A stretch of 64,000 nt of DNA from Conus ventricosus. Its lineage: Eukaryota > Mollusca > Gastropoda > Neogastropoda > Conidae. The DNA is taken from positions 66,072,971-66,136,970 of the forward strand of contig CM031620.1 of the NCBI GenBank assembly GCA_018398815.1. Reading direction: 5' to 3'. A program made the translations under genes and the position numbers. The notes under the pieces are model-generated. The model was not told the DNA's origin and searched no databases. It saw only the letters and a program-made list of their open reading frames with translations. Shown piece by piece: positions 12,420 through 23,286 of the stretch. Each line of letters begins with the position of its first letter. The stretch's first letter is position 1.

Positions 12420-13177
12420 GGAACAGTAAACGATAAACAGTAAACAAGTGGGGTATGTTTTGCTCCCATAAGGAAACCTAACACAGAGTAACTTTTATTC
12501 AAGACTGGCACAGCCATTTAAACTTGAATAAAGTCAGACAAAATACATAGACGAACAATATAATAGTGGGGAAAAAACAAGCGCAGGCCAACAACTGAAC
12601 TGTCTGGCAAAGATTTGGACTTGAGGGGAGGGGAGAGGAGTTTGAAGATGGAGAAACTGGGAAAATGAAATTAAAAAAAAAAAAAGTTACAGATATGAAA
12701 ACTCTTCACTAGCTGCATAAGGGAACCATCGCAATCCCTTTTGAAGGCAGACATATTTGTATTGCCTGCTCCGAGGCCTTTCGCCCGCTGGATCGGGACT
12801 CATCAGGGAGACACGGCTGGTTGTGTCTGCGCTCCCGGCGTCAAATAGAGACACACCACAGTCCATAATACTGTGGTGTTCTCACCACCATGGGTGCAAA
12901 AAAGAATCCAATAGCACCCCAGAGCAGCCAGCGAAGAGTAGTAAATGCAACCAAACGAAAATGTGGGGAGGAAAAAAAGTTGCTGTAAAACTAAAGACAT
13001 TATGCATATAATATAAAATGTAGGGGACAGTCTTTGAGTTAGCCTTAGGAGTGATCAGAAAAGAGAGACATAGTACTACATTTACCCATGATTATTTTGA
13101 ATTATTCATTTCATTGTTCAGTTCAGTTCAGTGGTTTATGTAATGTCGTTTCATCATCAGATGATATCAGACACTTA

Positions 13178-13222
<45 letters not shown>

Positions 13223-13318
13223 AAAACAAACAAACACCTCCACACTCAACTTATCATCCAGGTTAGTACTTTCAAACCCACATCTGATTTATGCATATTT
13301 ACATAAGTGAAATACCCT
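12420..13318. mobile_element. Unclassified insertion in the LINE RT
   Basis: About 900 bases separate two parts of one RT domain, so they must have been inserted. The segment contains repeated CAGTAAAC near its left edge, an A-run at 12,665, and (CAA)n near its right edge. I could not find convincing terminal repeats or a target duplication. It has no coding motif. Confidence 0.55.
13179..13224. repeat. (CAA)n microsatellite
   Basis: About 15 CAA units inside the unclassified insertion. The sequence that follows it (AAAACAAACAAACACCTCC) recurs at 13,446-13,470. Confidence 0.95.
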
Positions 13319-13347
13319 AGTGGTACACAAAATTGTTGATTTTATTT

Positions 13348-14785
13348 TGTTGTTTGAAGAAGATATAGCGTTAATAGCTCAAACTATTATTGGTCTACAG
13401 ACACAACTAGATAGTTTGTATAAGGCAGCATCAACACTACACAACAAAAAACAAACAAACACCTCCACACTCAACTTATCATCCATTTTGTTGTTTGAAG
13501 AAGATATAGCGTTAATAGCTCAAACTATTATTGGTCTACAGACACAACTAGATAGTTTGTATAAGGCAGCATCAACACTACATTTGAATGTGAATATGAA
13601 TAAAACTAGCATAGTTGTATTTAGAAAAGGTGAATACTTGGTTATAAGAGAAAGATGGACTTATAATGAGGCCGTATTATTAGTTGTGAATGTATATAAC
13701 TATCTGGGAATTTATTTCTCCACGAGACTGAGGTTTTCAATTGCATGTCAGGATTTGATGACCAGAGCTAAAAATGCATTGTCGTGTATTCTACAGAAAC
13801 TATCTAGACTGAAAGGCAATTCTCTTAGTTTATTTTTAAAGCTGCTTGATACACAAATCCAGCCAATGGTTTTGTATGGTGCTGGTTTATGGGTCTAGAT
13901 AATGCTGCTCTTCGTCCTGAAGAAATACATTTATTTGCTGTTGAAAAAGTTTTTAGGGGTTGAAATAAAAACACCAAATGATATAATATATGGAGTAACG
14001 AGTCGATATACAGTATATATTAATTCAGTGGTTAAATGTATACAATGTTGGCTAAAACTTACTCAAATGAATGAGTCAAGACTACCACGCAAACCCTATA
14101 GGATGCTGCTAGATCTGGATTCACGCAACAACAACAACAACAAAAAACTGGGCTTCAAACATCCGCTGAAAACTGTTTACATTTAGATATGGTTTTGTTT
14201 CGACAAATCAAAGGATGTAGTTGAAATAAACGCTTTTTGTATGATTTTAAGGAACGATTAATTTCATGTAGGTGGCAGGCATGGGATTTTCATATTAAGA
14301 ACAGCGATAGATTTAGTGTATACAGAACACTTTGTTCGGTACCCGATATGAAAACTCATTTGTTGCTGAATTTAGATAGACATCTGAAAATTGTAATGAC
14401 TAAGTTCAGGCTCGGTATAACAGGTATATTACTACCAATATCGATCACATAATGAGAATGATTTAACCTGCCCACTGTGTAAAAACACTAAAGAGAATGA
14501 GGTCCAGCACCTTAAGACAACAATACATTCCAGCAAAGTTTCATACATTTCCAAGCCTGTTTCGACAAAGTTTACTTTTGCATGCAAACGTGAAAGATCA
14601 GTTAGAAATATATCAATTTACTTGTACAAAGCATTTCAGTTACGTGAGATTGACATTTTGTAAAACATTATTCTGACTGTATAATGGGTACAGAAAACTG
14701 TGTGAAATGGGTGTTCAATTACTCCCCTTCATTAGGAGCAATGGCCTAAATATGTATTAAACATCTGAATCGGAACCTGAATCTG

Positions 14786-14790
<5 letters not shown>
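13348..14790 (+). pseudogene. LINE reverse transcriptase C-terminal half and tail
   Basis: The frame at 13,320-13,898 carries the second part of the RT, including NYLGIYFSTRLRF and LFLKLLDTQIQPMVLYGAGLW. The catalytic box, expected as FADD, reads FEED in both copies of an internal duplication (13,348-13,443 and 13,490-13,585), so polymerase activity is lost. Frames at 13,902-14,186 and 14,237-14,452 continue the C-terminal region, ending in a cysteine-rich CPLCK near 14,470. The element ends in repeated TCTGAAT-like units that pass into (CT)n. Confidence 0.87.
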
Positions 14791-14869
<79 letters not shown>

Positions 14870-14914
14870 GTCTGTCTGTCTGTCTGTCTATCTGTGTCTG
14901 TCTGTTTGTCTGTG

Positions 14915-14973
<59 letters not shown>

Positions 14974-15088
14974 GCCTGTCTGTCTCTCTCTCTCTCACGT
15001 CATATACACCCAAACACACACGCATGCGCGCCGCGCACAGACAGACACAGACACGACACAGACATACAGACAGACAGACAGACAGACA

Positions 15089-15145
<57 letters not shown>

Positions 15146-15152
15146 CACACCA
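14791..15152. repeat. Compound microsatellite (CT)n, (TCTG)n, (CAGA)n, (CA)n
   Basis: About 360 bases of dinucleotide and tetranucleotide repeats. Frames here are translated repeats. Confidence 0.95.
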
Positions 15153-15527
15153 TCATCGCCATCTTTTCACATTAATTACAAAATGAACTGGGAACGCTTG
15201 AAGGAAAGATGGGGGAGAGATACATTTGAAAGTGACAGATAAAAAGAAGTTTAAATGACACTGTCTCATCAGTCGATGATTTGTTTGCTGGTGGGTGAGA
15301 GATGACGATGGGGATAGTGCATAGGAGCTATGAGGGATGAGGGTGGCAATGGCGTGGAGGATGCAAAAAGAATTCTTCTGAGCTATTCAAGGCAAAGCAC
15401 TGAGAGTGATCACAGGGGTTGCCCGTGGGGAATTCAATTTCCCTTTCAGTGTGTTCATATTCGCCCTCTTGTTTTCTTTGTTTGTTTGACTTCTTTCGGT
15501 TCTGTATGTCTGTCTTGCTCTCTCATT

Positions 15528-15539
15528 ATGTGTGTGTGT

Positions 15540-15597
<58 letters not shown>

Positions 15598-15598
15598 T
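15528..15598. repeat. (GT)n microsatellite
   Basis: About 70 bases of GT with one GG interruption. Confidence 0.95.
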
Positions 15599-15752
15599 TC
15601 ATTTCTCTCTGTCGGTCTTTCTTTTCATTGATCTATATACATACTTTTTTCTGTTTGTTCTCTTTGCTTTTCGTTCTTGTCCTTGCTTGTCATTTTCGTC
15701 TGGGTCCACAATCAGGCATTCAATCTCTGCCTTTTAATGTTTCCGATGTATA

Positions 15753-15777
15753 CTGACTTCCATAAAAAACGCGAAAG
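15753..15777 (+). repeat. Tc1 terminal inverted repeat, left
   Basis: It starts with CTGACTTCCATAAAAAA and pairs with the inverted right end. It is preceded by the TA target duplicate. Confidence 0.93.
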
Positions 15778-15945
15778 CAAAACAAGCTGAAGGTTAGGGG
15801 AGAATTTTATTGGTCACAATTGTACAGAGTGGAAGCGAGAATTCAACGTGATTTGATTCATTACACCGGTAATGTGTGAAAATGTCATCAGCAATATGTC
15901 TTTGTGTGGAAAATCCAAGGTCACGTGACAAACCAGCTTGAAGTC

Positions 15946-17214
15946 CTAATACCGTGTGTGGCCACCATTTGCATGCACAACTGCTTGACACCTGCGGCTC
16001 ATTGAGTGGACCAGGTGGTTGATGCGTCTTCTTGGCACACCAGCCCACACATGGACGATGGCCTGGTGACGTTGAGCCGCTGTTGCTGGTCGTGGACGCA
16101 GGAGGTCCAACCGTCTGCCAAGTTCATCCCAAAAATGTTCTATTGGGTTTAAATCGGGACTGAGGGCTGGCCAGGGCAGCACATTGACGTTGTTATGCTG
16201 AAGAAATTGCTGGGTGGCCCTGGCTGTGTGTGGTCTTGCATTGTCCTGTTGGAATGTCCAGTTTGGGTGTTGCGCAAAAAAAGGAACGACATGGGGTCTG
16301 AGCACCTGGTGGATGTAGTGCTGTGCATTGACACCCTGTCCACGACCAGGACCAATGTTCTGAAAGATGACTGGTCCTATGGCGTGGTTAATGCCAATTG
16401 CGCCCCATATCATAACGTTCGGGCCTCCCCAGGGGTTCCGCTCTACCACACAGGAGTCAGCATAGCGTTCACCAGGTCGACGCCATATTCTGACACGACC
16501 GTCAGCCATGTCAATACAAAAACGGCTCTCATCTGAGAACAGTATGCGTCCCCACTGCTGCCTGCGCCAGTTGATTCGGGCTTGTGCCCACTGCAGCCTG
16601 TCCTGCCGGTGTCTTGGTGTCAGTACCGGACCTCTGTGAGGACGCCTACATGCCAGCCCATTCTCCTGAAGACGCTGCCGCACAGTGTTGAGGCTGATTC
16701 GTTGCTGGAGATTCCCAGGCACCTGTCGATCAGTGTTAGCGGCTGTTTGCCGCCTGTCCCGCAGATGGGTTCGAACAAAATGGCGATCCTCTGTTGGTGT
16801 GGTGACCCGAGGACGGCCTGGCCGGGGACGATCATCAGTGGTACCAGTGACTCGCATGCGGTGCTGCAGACGATAGATGGTTGAGATGTGGACGTTAAAG
16901 ATGTTGGCGACCTGCCTGGCGTCCACACCAGCCTCCAGATGGCCTAGGGCACGATTGCGTTCCTCTGCTCGTAGTCTTGGTATCTCTGTAGAGCTCAGAC
17001 GGCAAGTCGTTATCTGAACCTTGTAGCGCGGCTTTATAAAGGCTGCATGCCTGCGTACTTGTCGCTGGTTAACTTTGCTCTGCATGGTGTGCACGTGCCT
17101 CACATGCAGCAACCAGTTTGCCATTTTTGTTGACCCTCCAATGCCGGGAATGATGTGTTGCTCACACAATTTTTTCACTGCACGTGAGTCTTGGACCCTA
17201 ACAACTTGCCACAA
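15946..17214 (-). CDS. Tc1/mariner transposase, DD34E
   Basis: This 422-residue frame is uninterrupted. It cuts and joins the element ends in the nucleus. An N-terminal paired-like helix-turn-helix spans about residues 76-135 (LRAEERNRALGHLEAG, then STIYRLQHRM) and ends in a GRPR motif at 133-136. The catalytic triad is D228 (LFSDESRF), D324 (FQQDNARPH) and E359 (SPDLNPIEHFW), with 34 residues between the last two. Family members are usually about 340 residues, so the real start is probably an internal Met (residues 31 or 44) rather than the first. All catalytic residues are present, so a functional product is plausible. Whether it is expressed cannot be seen. Confidence 0.95.
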   Translation of the reverse strand: MWQVVRVQDSRAVKKLCEQHIIPGIGGSTKMANWLLHVRHVHTMQSKVNQRQVRRHAAFIKPRYKVQITTCRLSSTEIPRLRAEERNRALGHLEAGVDARQVANIFNVHISTIYRLQHRMRVTGTTDDRPRPGRPRVTTPTEDRHFVRTHLRDRRQTAANTDRQVPGNLQQRISLNTVRQRLQENGLACRRPHRGPVLTPRHRQDRLQWAQARINWRRQQWGRILFSDESRFCIDMADGRVRIWRRPGERYADSCVVERNPWGGPNVMIWGAIGINHAIGPVIFQNIGPGRGQGVNAQHYIHQVLRPHVVPFFAQHPNWTFQQDNARPHTARATQQFLQHNNVNVLPWPALSPDLNPIEHFWDELGRRLDLLRPRPATAAQRHQAIVHVWAGVPRRRINHLVHSMSRRCQAVVHANGGHTRY

Positions 17215-17267
17215 TGGTTCAATATTGTATATTCACCCCTTTTCACCCGAAAAATAGCCTTTCAATT

Positions 17268-17292
17268 TTTCGCGTTTTTTTATGGAAGTCAG
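17268..17292 (-). repeat. Tc1 terminal inverted repeat, right
   Basis: The reverse complement of the left end, ending TATGGAAGTCAG and followed by the TA target duplicate. Confidence 0.93.
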
Positions 17293-18390
17293 TATATAAA
17301 CTAATGACGTGCGTTTAATGTTACCATTGAATTGTAATGTATTAGACACATGGTGGGAATATCAAACAGTTATGCTACAAAATAACAAAAGCAAATACTG
17401 TGGGTAGACAGGCTCCATACGCCGCCACCTGCACCCCACCCCCTCCCACCCGAAACGAGAAAGAAAACTTTTGTTTGACAACTTTCAATTTCTCCACTAT
17501 TTCAAACTTCTTAATGGTTCTATGTGGCCCCACCCTTTTCTGACCTCTCTCCTACGCTGACCCCCCCCCTCCCCTCCCTCCCCCTTTCCCCCACGTGTCT
17601 GAAAAACTGCTATCGGCACCAAGACAGGAACAGTCAAGCCCTGTTACTGTACCCGCATCAGACGTAGGCCTCTCATTTTTTAACATTCAAATACCCAACA
17701 TTCCTGTCACCCTGTGTTTTATCACCCCACAGAACCTCTTCCAATATCCACCAGCTCATCCGCATGACAAACTAAAAGCAGAGACATGGCATCTTCTTCC
17801 AATATGTCTTCAGACTCTGTCACATCAGTTTTTCTTTTATTTCCAGATGTTAAACCTCCTCTATTATCCGCAAGCCTCCACAAGAGGTTTGCATTGACCA
17901 TACTGTTAATACGGCCACGTCTTCACGCAAATTATGGCTCCACACACATCATGTCTTTGTGTCTTCCTGGGGAAGAAGGAGGAAAACAATAGAGTGAGGC
18001 TCGAGGCAGAGGACAGGGAATGAAGTGTATTGGGAAGGCAAGATGACCCCTGGGATTATTAAAAAAAAGGTATTGAATTAAACTTCTTCATGCCCCTTAA
18101 GAGACTCCCTGTTTCGTCAAGACAGCACGATAGAACAAATATTTGCCTTTCTCATTTTGTTCTAAGTTGGCCTTTCTTCCAAGACCGTCAATGCCAGGGA
18201 TGTCCAACGTCCCACGCTCCTGTTTGCGCGCGGGCGCATATACACACAGACACACACATACACGAGCGCGCGCGCACGCAATCTGCTTCTGTCTCTGTCT
18301 CTGTCTGTCTGTCTGTGTCACTCTCTCTCTCATTGTTTCTCTCTCTCTGTCTCTGTCTCTGTCTGTCTCTGTCTCTCTATCTGTCTGTTT

Positions 18391-18460
<70 letters not shown>

Positions 18461-18650
18461 GTGAAACATTTTCGTGGACACAGAACAACTACCATGAGGA
18501 AATCCTTTTAATGTACCAGATAATATGCTGTCCTGTAATTGCAATTGCCCGTTCTCGTTTTTATCCCCTGGCAATGGATGTAATCTATGTAATGTGGTCA
18601 GATCACGTGCTATCTGAAGTCCTTCCATATCTTCTACATAACTGCCATTG

Positions 18651-18654
18651 TCCA

Positions 18655-18687
<33 letters not shown>

Positions 18688-18704
18688 CCATCACTTAAAA
18701 GGAG

Positions 18705-18775
<71 letters not shown>
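18651..18775. repeat. (CT)n then (GA)n, hairpin-capable
   Basis: A (CT)n tract at 18,651-18,688 is followed after 12 bases by (GA)n to 18,775. The two can pair with each other. Confidence 0.9.
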
Positions 18776-18779
<4 letters not shown>

Positions 18780-19021
18780 AATGACAATGTTTTAATGTTA
18801 GGCCCCCAGCCTGTAAACATAGGTACACGTAACAATGTCGTGACTATCCAGGCAGACGGGTGATAGGAATCAACTTAAATTTGTAGCAATAACATGTTCT
18901 CTTCCCTGTGCCTCAGTGCATAAAAAATATACATAGCTACATCACGAATGACTCCGATTTCCTCACTACACAATAAATGTCGGCACTTTACCTCGGTTGC
19001 CCAGTTTACCTTTAAATGCTT

Positions 19022-19022
<1 letters not shown>

Positions 19023-19107
<85 letters not shown>

Positions 19108-19111
19108 TATT
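19023..19111. repeat. (TA)n microsatellite
   Basis: About 88 bases of alternating TA with a few phase breaks. Confidence 0.95.
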
Positions 19112-19316
19112 TAATCTCTAAGTAATGCGTAAGCTTCGTATCGAAAGAAAAAAATGTAGCTCATCTTCACTATTGTACATGGGCACTGCATATCCTCAGA
19201 TTCATTTTCCTATTTATCTTTAAATCATTTATGCCTAATCTGAATTCGGTGAGTGCTGACCTAAATTTGTTAATGGTTACTATTGATAAGTATTGTTCAC
19301 GGTGTGGAATTAATTT

Positions 19317-19319
19317 GAA

Positions 19320-19408
<89 letters not shown>
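19317..19408. repeat. (GA)n microsatellite
   Basis: About 90 bases of GA with two GGA breaks. Confidence 0.95.
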
Positions 19409-19409
<1 letters not shown>

Positions 19410-20689
19410 AATAGAAACAAAGGACTAGCATGCCTGAATGCATTGAGAAAAGAATACATTAAACACACGCACACAACATCATACTACCGAATAAAAATAT
19501 AAAAGGACAAAAATAACGAAGGAAAAAAGAAAAGAGTACAGAAAAAAATAAACGAAAATAAGAATTGGAAGACAGGAAATCGGAACTATGAAGACAAACG
19601 ATCGAATGGAAAATAAGGAAGACTGAAACTGTAGCGCACCAAAAACAGTAATAAACACACGAAATAAGAGTGCAAAAAATAACGCTTTTCTCCACACACA
19701 ACACAAACAGAAACGTGCATGTTTGACAAATATGTTTTCTTCGTTTGCCATGATAAAAGACACATACATAAATGCCCAAAATGATACTCCCCATGGTGGA
19801 CGAGATCCAGATCATTCCTTTCTCCCTCCCTCTCTCTTTGATTATGCACAGCTGTCCTCGCTGTTCCACTTCTCCCTTTCATGTTGCTGACAGCCACCCG
19901 AGGAGCGTTATTCAAAGCCTTCTCTCCAGTTTCTGCTTATTATGACGTCCGATGAAAACATGTTTGTGAAGATTTATATTTTCTATTTTGTATTATGTAT
20001 TAAGGTAGCCTTACCTCGCTTTCTTTATTTGTATGTTTATTTTCATTTCGGTTTTGGAAAAGAACATGAAGTGAAAAAATAAACGAACTTTGAAAAACAA
20101 AGAAGAAATACCAAAATCAAAAAAGAGAGACATGGCATGTTCTTTTATTTCTTTAGACTCCATCGCGTCCGTGGTGAGGACAATGATTTCAAATGAAAAG
20201 ACCAGTTTCTTTCTGGATGTTAAACGTTTTCTATCATCTGCGATCCCCCGGTCCCCTAAAAAAGGCCTATACTGACCACATCTTTAATCAGACCGTCTCT
20301 TTGCAGAGTATCTCACCATGTCTTTATGTAGTCTATGCATTGACGCTATCTTCCCTCATTCCATATCTTTACGTAGGCTATGGCCTTCACTGACTACATC
20401 TCCACTCAGACTGTAGCCTGCATTGACCGCATGTTCTGACTATGGTCCACTCTGACCTACTTCTTCACTCTGACTATGGTCCTGTAGCGACACCTTCGAG
20501 TCGCCTAAGATTTTTAGAGTTGCGTTTTCTTGTTTTGCCTTGACAACGTGTTAGAGTTCCTTCCCTTTTGTTTTGGAGCAACGGACACGACGATCGCTGT
20601 GTTATTAACACTTCAGTTTAGAACCACACTAAATGGGTAATCCAACACCTCAAAACTCAAAGTACGACTATATGTGGCGAGTTCCTTGA

Positions 20690-21300
20690 CATTAACACTG
20701 CAGAAGAAGTTCAGTCACTGCTCACCAATTCACCACCTGCAAACCAGTACGACTGTTTGAAGAAAGCTTTGATCAAAACCTTCGACAAGTCCCAGATCCA
20801 GGAAGACGCTGAACTCCTGATCTTAATGGACTTGGGACAAGCGTCCAACTGCCCTTATGCGCAAAATAAATGCTCTCAACGATCACCCAAAAAACTCTGA
20901 AAACGTGTGCTTTGTTCCTCATGAACCCCCCCCCCCCCCCCTCCCCGACATCAGAAGTATTTTGGCTGGACATGATATCACAGACACCAGACGCACTGGC
21001 TGAAGCAGCAGACCGGATTTGGGAGACACGTGCTGCAGGTGTACAGCAGATCTCCACATCACCAACTCAAGCTCTCACAGAACAAGATGCAACCACTGCA
21101 GCATCAGAAGAGACTTCTCTGCCATCGAAACAGCCAAACAACGTGGTCCTCCTTCACAAATTAGCACAACTAACTCTGTGTGTTTCTACCACCAGCGTTT
21201 TGGACCAGACGCTCGTCGTTGTCAGGCTGGCTGCAAATTTTCCTCTTTGATCTCCTGAACAAGCAGGCAAAGCGCATCTTCTTCGGGAAACGCCAAGGCT
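20690..21300 (+). pseudogene. Gypsy gag relic
   Basis: The reading around 20,705-20,835 includes NSPPANQYDCLKKALIKTF and LLILMDLG, typical of the gag of animal Mag-like gypsy elements. Near 21,180-21,240 the frame gives FYHQRFGPDARRCQAGCKF, the aberrant zinc-knuckle-like segment found at the gag C-terminus of that group. Frames shift near 20,865, in the C-run at 20,927-20,942, and near 21,240. Gag would form the particle around element RNA. It is inactive here. Confidence 0.72.
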
Positions 21301-21369
21301 GGCCGCTAAACGTGGTAGCGGCCAGCTTTTCAAATTCAAACACGTTCTCAGTTTATGATAGACGTTTGG

Positions 21370-21690
21370 GACAATCATTCTGATTGACACTGGTGCTGAC
21401 GTGTCAGTATATCCAGCCTCAACCCAGGACCGCAAGACAACCTCACCTTCACTTTCCGCTGCCAACGGAATTTCCATCAAGACATGGGGCAAACGCCGCA
21501 TCACTTTGGAAATAAAGCTCAAACAAGTCTTCACTCATGATTTTTATCTGGCGGATGTCGCATGTCCCATTCTTGGTGCTGATTTTTTGTTGCTCATGAT
21601 CTGGTCATTGATATCAAGGGCAAACGACTCCTGCCTGTGGACAAAGTTTCTGTTCGCCTCAAAAGCAGTGATTCACCCATGACTCTTGCA
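21370..21690 (+). pseudogene. Gypsy aspartic protease relic
   Basis: The frame reads FLIDTGADVSVYPAS at about 21,378-21,421. D-T-G-A is the active-site loop of retropepsins. The flap and ILGADFLL region (near 21,570-21,590) follow at normal spacing. A frame change near 21,600 separates it from the RT. Confidence 0.82.
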
Positions 21691-22577
21691 GGTCTCTCGG
21701 TAAAACCCGAAAATGCATACTCTGAACTTCTCCAACAGTTTCCAGAGTTACTCACACCACTGTCAACAAACATGATGTGGGCATCACATTACCACACACG
21801 GATCACCTGCTCACGCTCGTGCACGACGCCTGAACCCAGAAAAGCTGACTGCTGCAAAGGCTGAATTCTCCAAGATGGAAAAGATGGGTATCATCCGTCG
21901 GTCTTATCGCCATGGGGGCCCCACCGCTCCATGTGGTCCAAGTCAGATGGCCAATGGCGACCCTGTGGTGATTATAGACAACTCAATGCTGCAACCAAAG
22001 ACGATCGGTACCATTACCCCATATAACAGATTTCAACAGCCACCTCTCAGGGTGCAACGTCTTTTCGAAGATTGATCTTGTTATAGGCTACCAACAAATT
22101 CCCATGACACAATCCTCCATTCCCAAAACAGCAATCATAACGCCATTTGGATTGTGGGAGTTCCTACGAATGCCGTTCGGTTTGAAGAATGCCACACAAG
22201 CATTTCAAAGGCTCATGGATGGTATTCTACGAGACATACCTTGCACGTTTGTCTGTGTTGATGACATCTTGGTTGCCAGTCGCTCACATGACGAGCACCT
22301 TGACCATCTCCTACAGCTTCTCCAGCTCCTCTCGACAAACGGACTGGTCATCAACAAAGCAAAATGTGTTTTTGGTGTTAGTGAGCTGGACTTCCTTGGA
22401 CATCGTGTGACTTCTGAAGGGATACGTCCACTGCCAGACAGAGTAACTTCTCTTCAAAACACTGCTCCACCTACTGATCGTGCTGGCCTTCAGCGGTTCC
22501 TTGGTTTGATGAACTACTATCATCGTTTCATTCCACACTCTGAGGAACATGGCATCTACTCAGTTGGCAGTTTCAGC
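21690..22577 (+). pseudogene. Gypsy reverse transcriptase relic
   Basis: RT landmarks include the EKMGIIRRS region (21,875 on), TPFGLWEFLRMPFGLKNA (22,140-22,195), FVCVDDIL with the catalytic Asp pair (22,248-22,271), DFLGHRVTSEGI (near 22,390) and LQRFLGLMNYYHRFIP (22,490-22,537). Frame breaks near 21,860 and 22,075 separate the thirds. The domain is cut at 22,577 by the copia 5' LTR, before RNase H. Confidence 0.92.
22573..22577 (+). other. Copia target-site duplication, left
   Basis: TCAGC precedes the copia 5' LTR and recurs after the 3' LTR at 52,849-52,853. A 5-bp duplication is normal for Ty1/copia. Confidence 0.9.
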
Positions 22578-22671
22578 TGATAGATGTGTTGCTTCGATAC
22601 GACGATAGCGAGCCGGAAGTTATTACCGGAAATGACTGAGTGGAGGAAGAAAGTGTGAGGGGGTAGGCTTG
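22578..22671 (+). repeat. Copia 5' LTR, first part
   Basis: It begins TGATAGATGTG and matches 52,653-52,746 except for two adjacent-region substitutions (AAGTGTG versus AACGGTG). It is cut at GCTTG by the Polinton. Confidence 0.94.
22667..22671 (+). other. Polinton target-site duplication, left
   Basis: GCTTG occurs here and at 42,903-42,907. The intact 3' LTR shows GGCTTGACAAC once, which proves the duplication. Polintons usually give 6 bp; here 5 bp are certain, and a sixth (A) would require one terminal base of the element. Confidence 0.9.
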
Positions 22672-22906
22672 AGAGAATGTAAATATCTATGTTCAAGCTC
22701 ACCATATCTTATTTTGCAAAAACTCCCCCTTTTCACATACAAATCACGTACTTCTCATGTCAGTTTTGATCAAAATTAACACCTGTTTTACAATTAAACT
22801 TAACACGTAAAAACAGCAAAAATTGACGTAATCGTTACTTTAAAATGGGGGTTTTCATGCAAAATAAGATGGGTGATCGTGAACAAAGATATTTACATTC
22901 TCTCTC
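22672..22906 (+). repeat. Polinton terminal inverted repeat, left
   Basis: It matches the inverted right repeat over its length, with a few single-base differences in the A and C runs. The first ~47 and last ~47 bases of the repeat are themselves inverted copies of each other (ATGTAAATATCT versus AGATATTTACAT). Confidence 0.95.
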
Positions 22907-22931
22907 CATGGCTAAGTAAAGCCTTTAATCA

Positions 22932-23072
22932 ACTAGACTAAGCGTTCTTGTAAGAACGTTTGACCTAGTTTACCGCACTGCTTTGTAGGCCTGAGCGTTC
23001 TTACAAGAACGTTTGACCTAATTGCTAGCCTGTAAACTAGGTCAAACGTTCTTACAAGAATGCTTAGTCTAG
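22932..23072. repeat. Subterminal palindromic iterons
   Basis: Three ~30-bp units carry the near-palindrome GTTCTTGTAAGAAC or GTTCTTACAAGAAC plus GTTTGACCTA. Two are direct (22,941-22,970 and 22,994-23,020) and one inverted (23,032-23,070). The outer two form a ~40-bp inverted repeat. They may bind an element protein or mark a replication or packaging site. That role is inference. Confidence 0.8.
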
Positions 23073-23286
23073 ACCGCTGCTGTGCTCCTCTTTTTTCAAC
23101 CAGGCTTGCAACTGGCTTTGGCAGAGTTACAGCAGTAACTGCTGTAGCCGAGCTTTTATGGCGGCTCTAATCGCCAGTAGTAGTACATCTGTCATTGTAT
23201 ATTTGGAGCATTTATATGGAGATAGTGCTGGCTACACACTACTCCTCTCCATACTGGTAGATGTACTAAGGTCTGCCTAGCCCTAT

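Larger units (their letters stand above)
15753..17292 (-). mobile_element. Tc1/mariner transposon, 1,540 bp, complete
   Basis: Terminal inverted repeats of about 25 bp (CTGACTTCCATAAAAAA then CGCGAAA) end the element on both sides, differing by one A in the homopolymer. A TA dinucleotide flanks each end (15,751-15,752 and 17,293-17,294), the target duplication of this superfamily. The related repeat at 8,380 lacks the insertion and serves as an empty-site proxy. The single gene inside is open from end to end. Confidence 0.95.
15153..17960. repeat. Microsatellite-rich dispersed repeat, copy B (split by a Tc1 element)
   Basis: 15,153-15,752 and 17,293-17,760 together match 7,813-8,760. Shared landmarks include GTCTCATCAG, GAGTGATCAC, TTTGTTTGTTTGACTT and TTTCAATTTCTCCAC-like text. 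The match is interrupted exactly at the Tc1/mariner insertion. 17,785-17,960 also resembles 20,130-20,335. Confidence 0.75.
17961..20335. repeat. Microsatellite-rich dispersed repeat, blocks matching 6.0-7.4 kb
   Basis: 17,960-18,180, 18,530-18,655 and 19,400-20,110 match 6040-6320, 6530-6690 and 6790-7400. 20,130-20,335 repeats 17,785-17,960 (shared GATGTTAAAC and CATGTCTTTRTG). Simple repeats at 18,290-18,455, 18,651-18,775, 19,023-19,111 and 19,317-19,408 lie between the blocks. No gene is recognised. Confidence 0.7.
20484..22577 (+). mobile_element. Ty3/gypsy retrotransposon, 5' part
   Basis: Gag, protease and reverse transcriptase relics occur in order and are cut at 22,577 by the copia insertion. 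The element resumes at 52,854 with its integrase. The text TGTAGCGACACC at 20,484 is a plausible LTR start, but the matching 3' LTR is not seen because a Penelope-like element occupies the 3' end, so that boundary is uncertain. Confidence 0.85.

Noticed and set aside
14888..15242. Several long frames in CT/CA repeats
   Set aside because: They are poly-dipeptides of microsatellites; the same holds for 6236-6505, 7702-8262, 15,387-15,737, 61,295-61,573 and 63,527-63,947.
16195..16884. Plus-strand frames of 100-113 codons
   Set aside because: They are antisense shadows of the Tc1 transposase.
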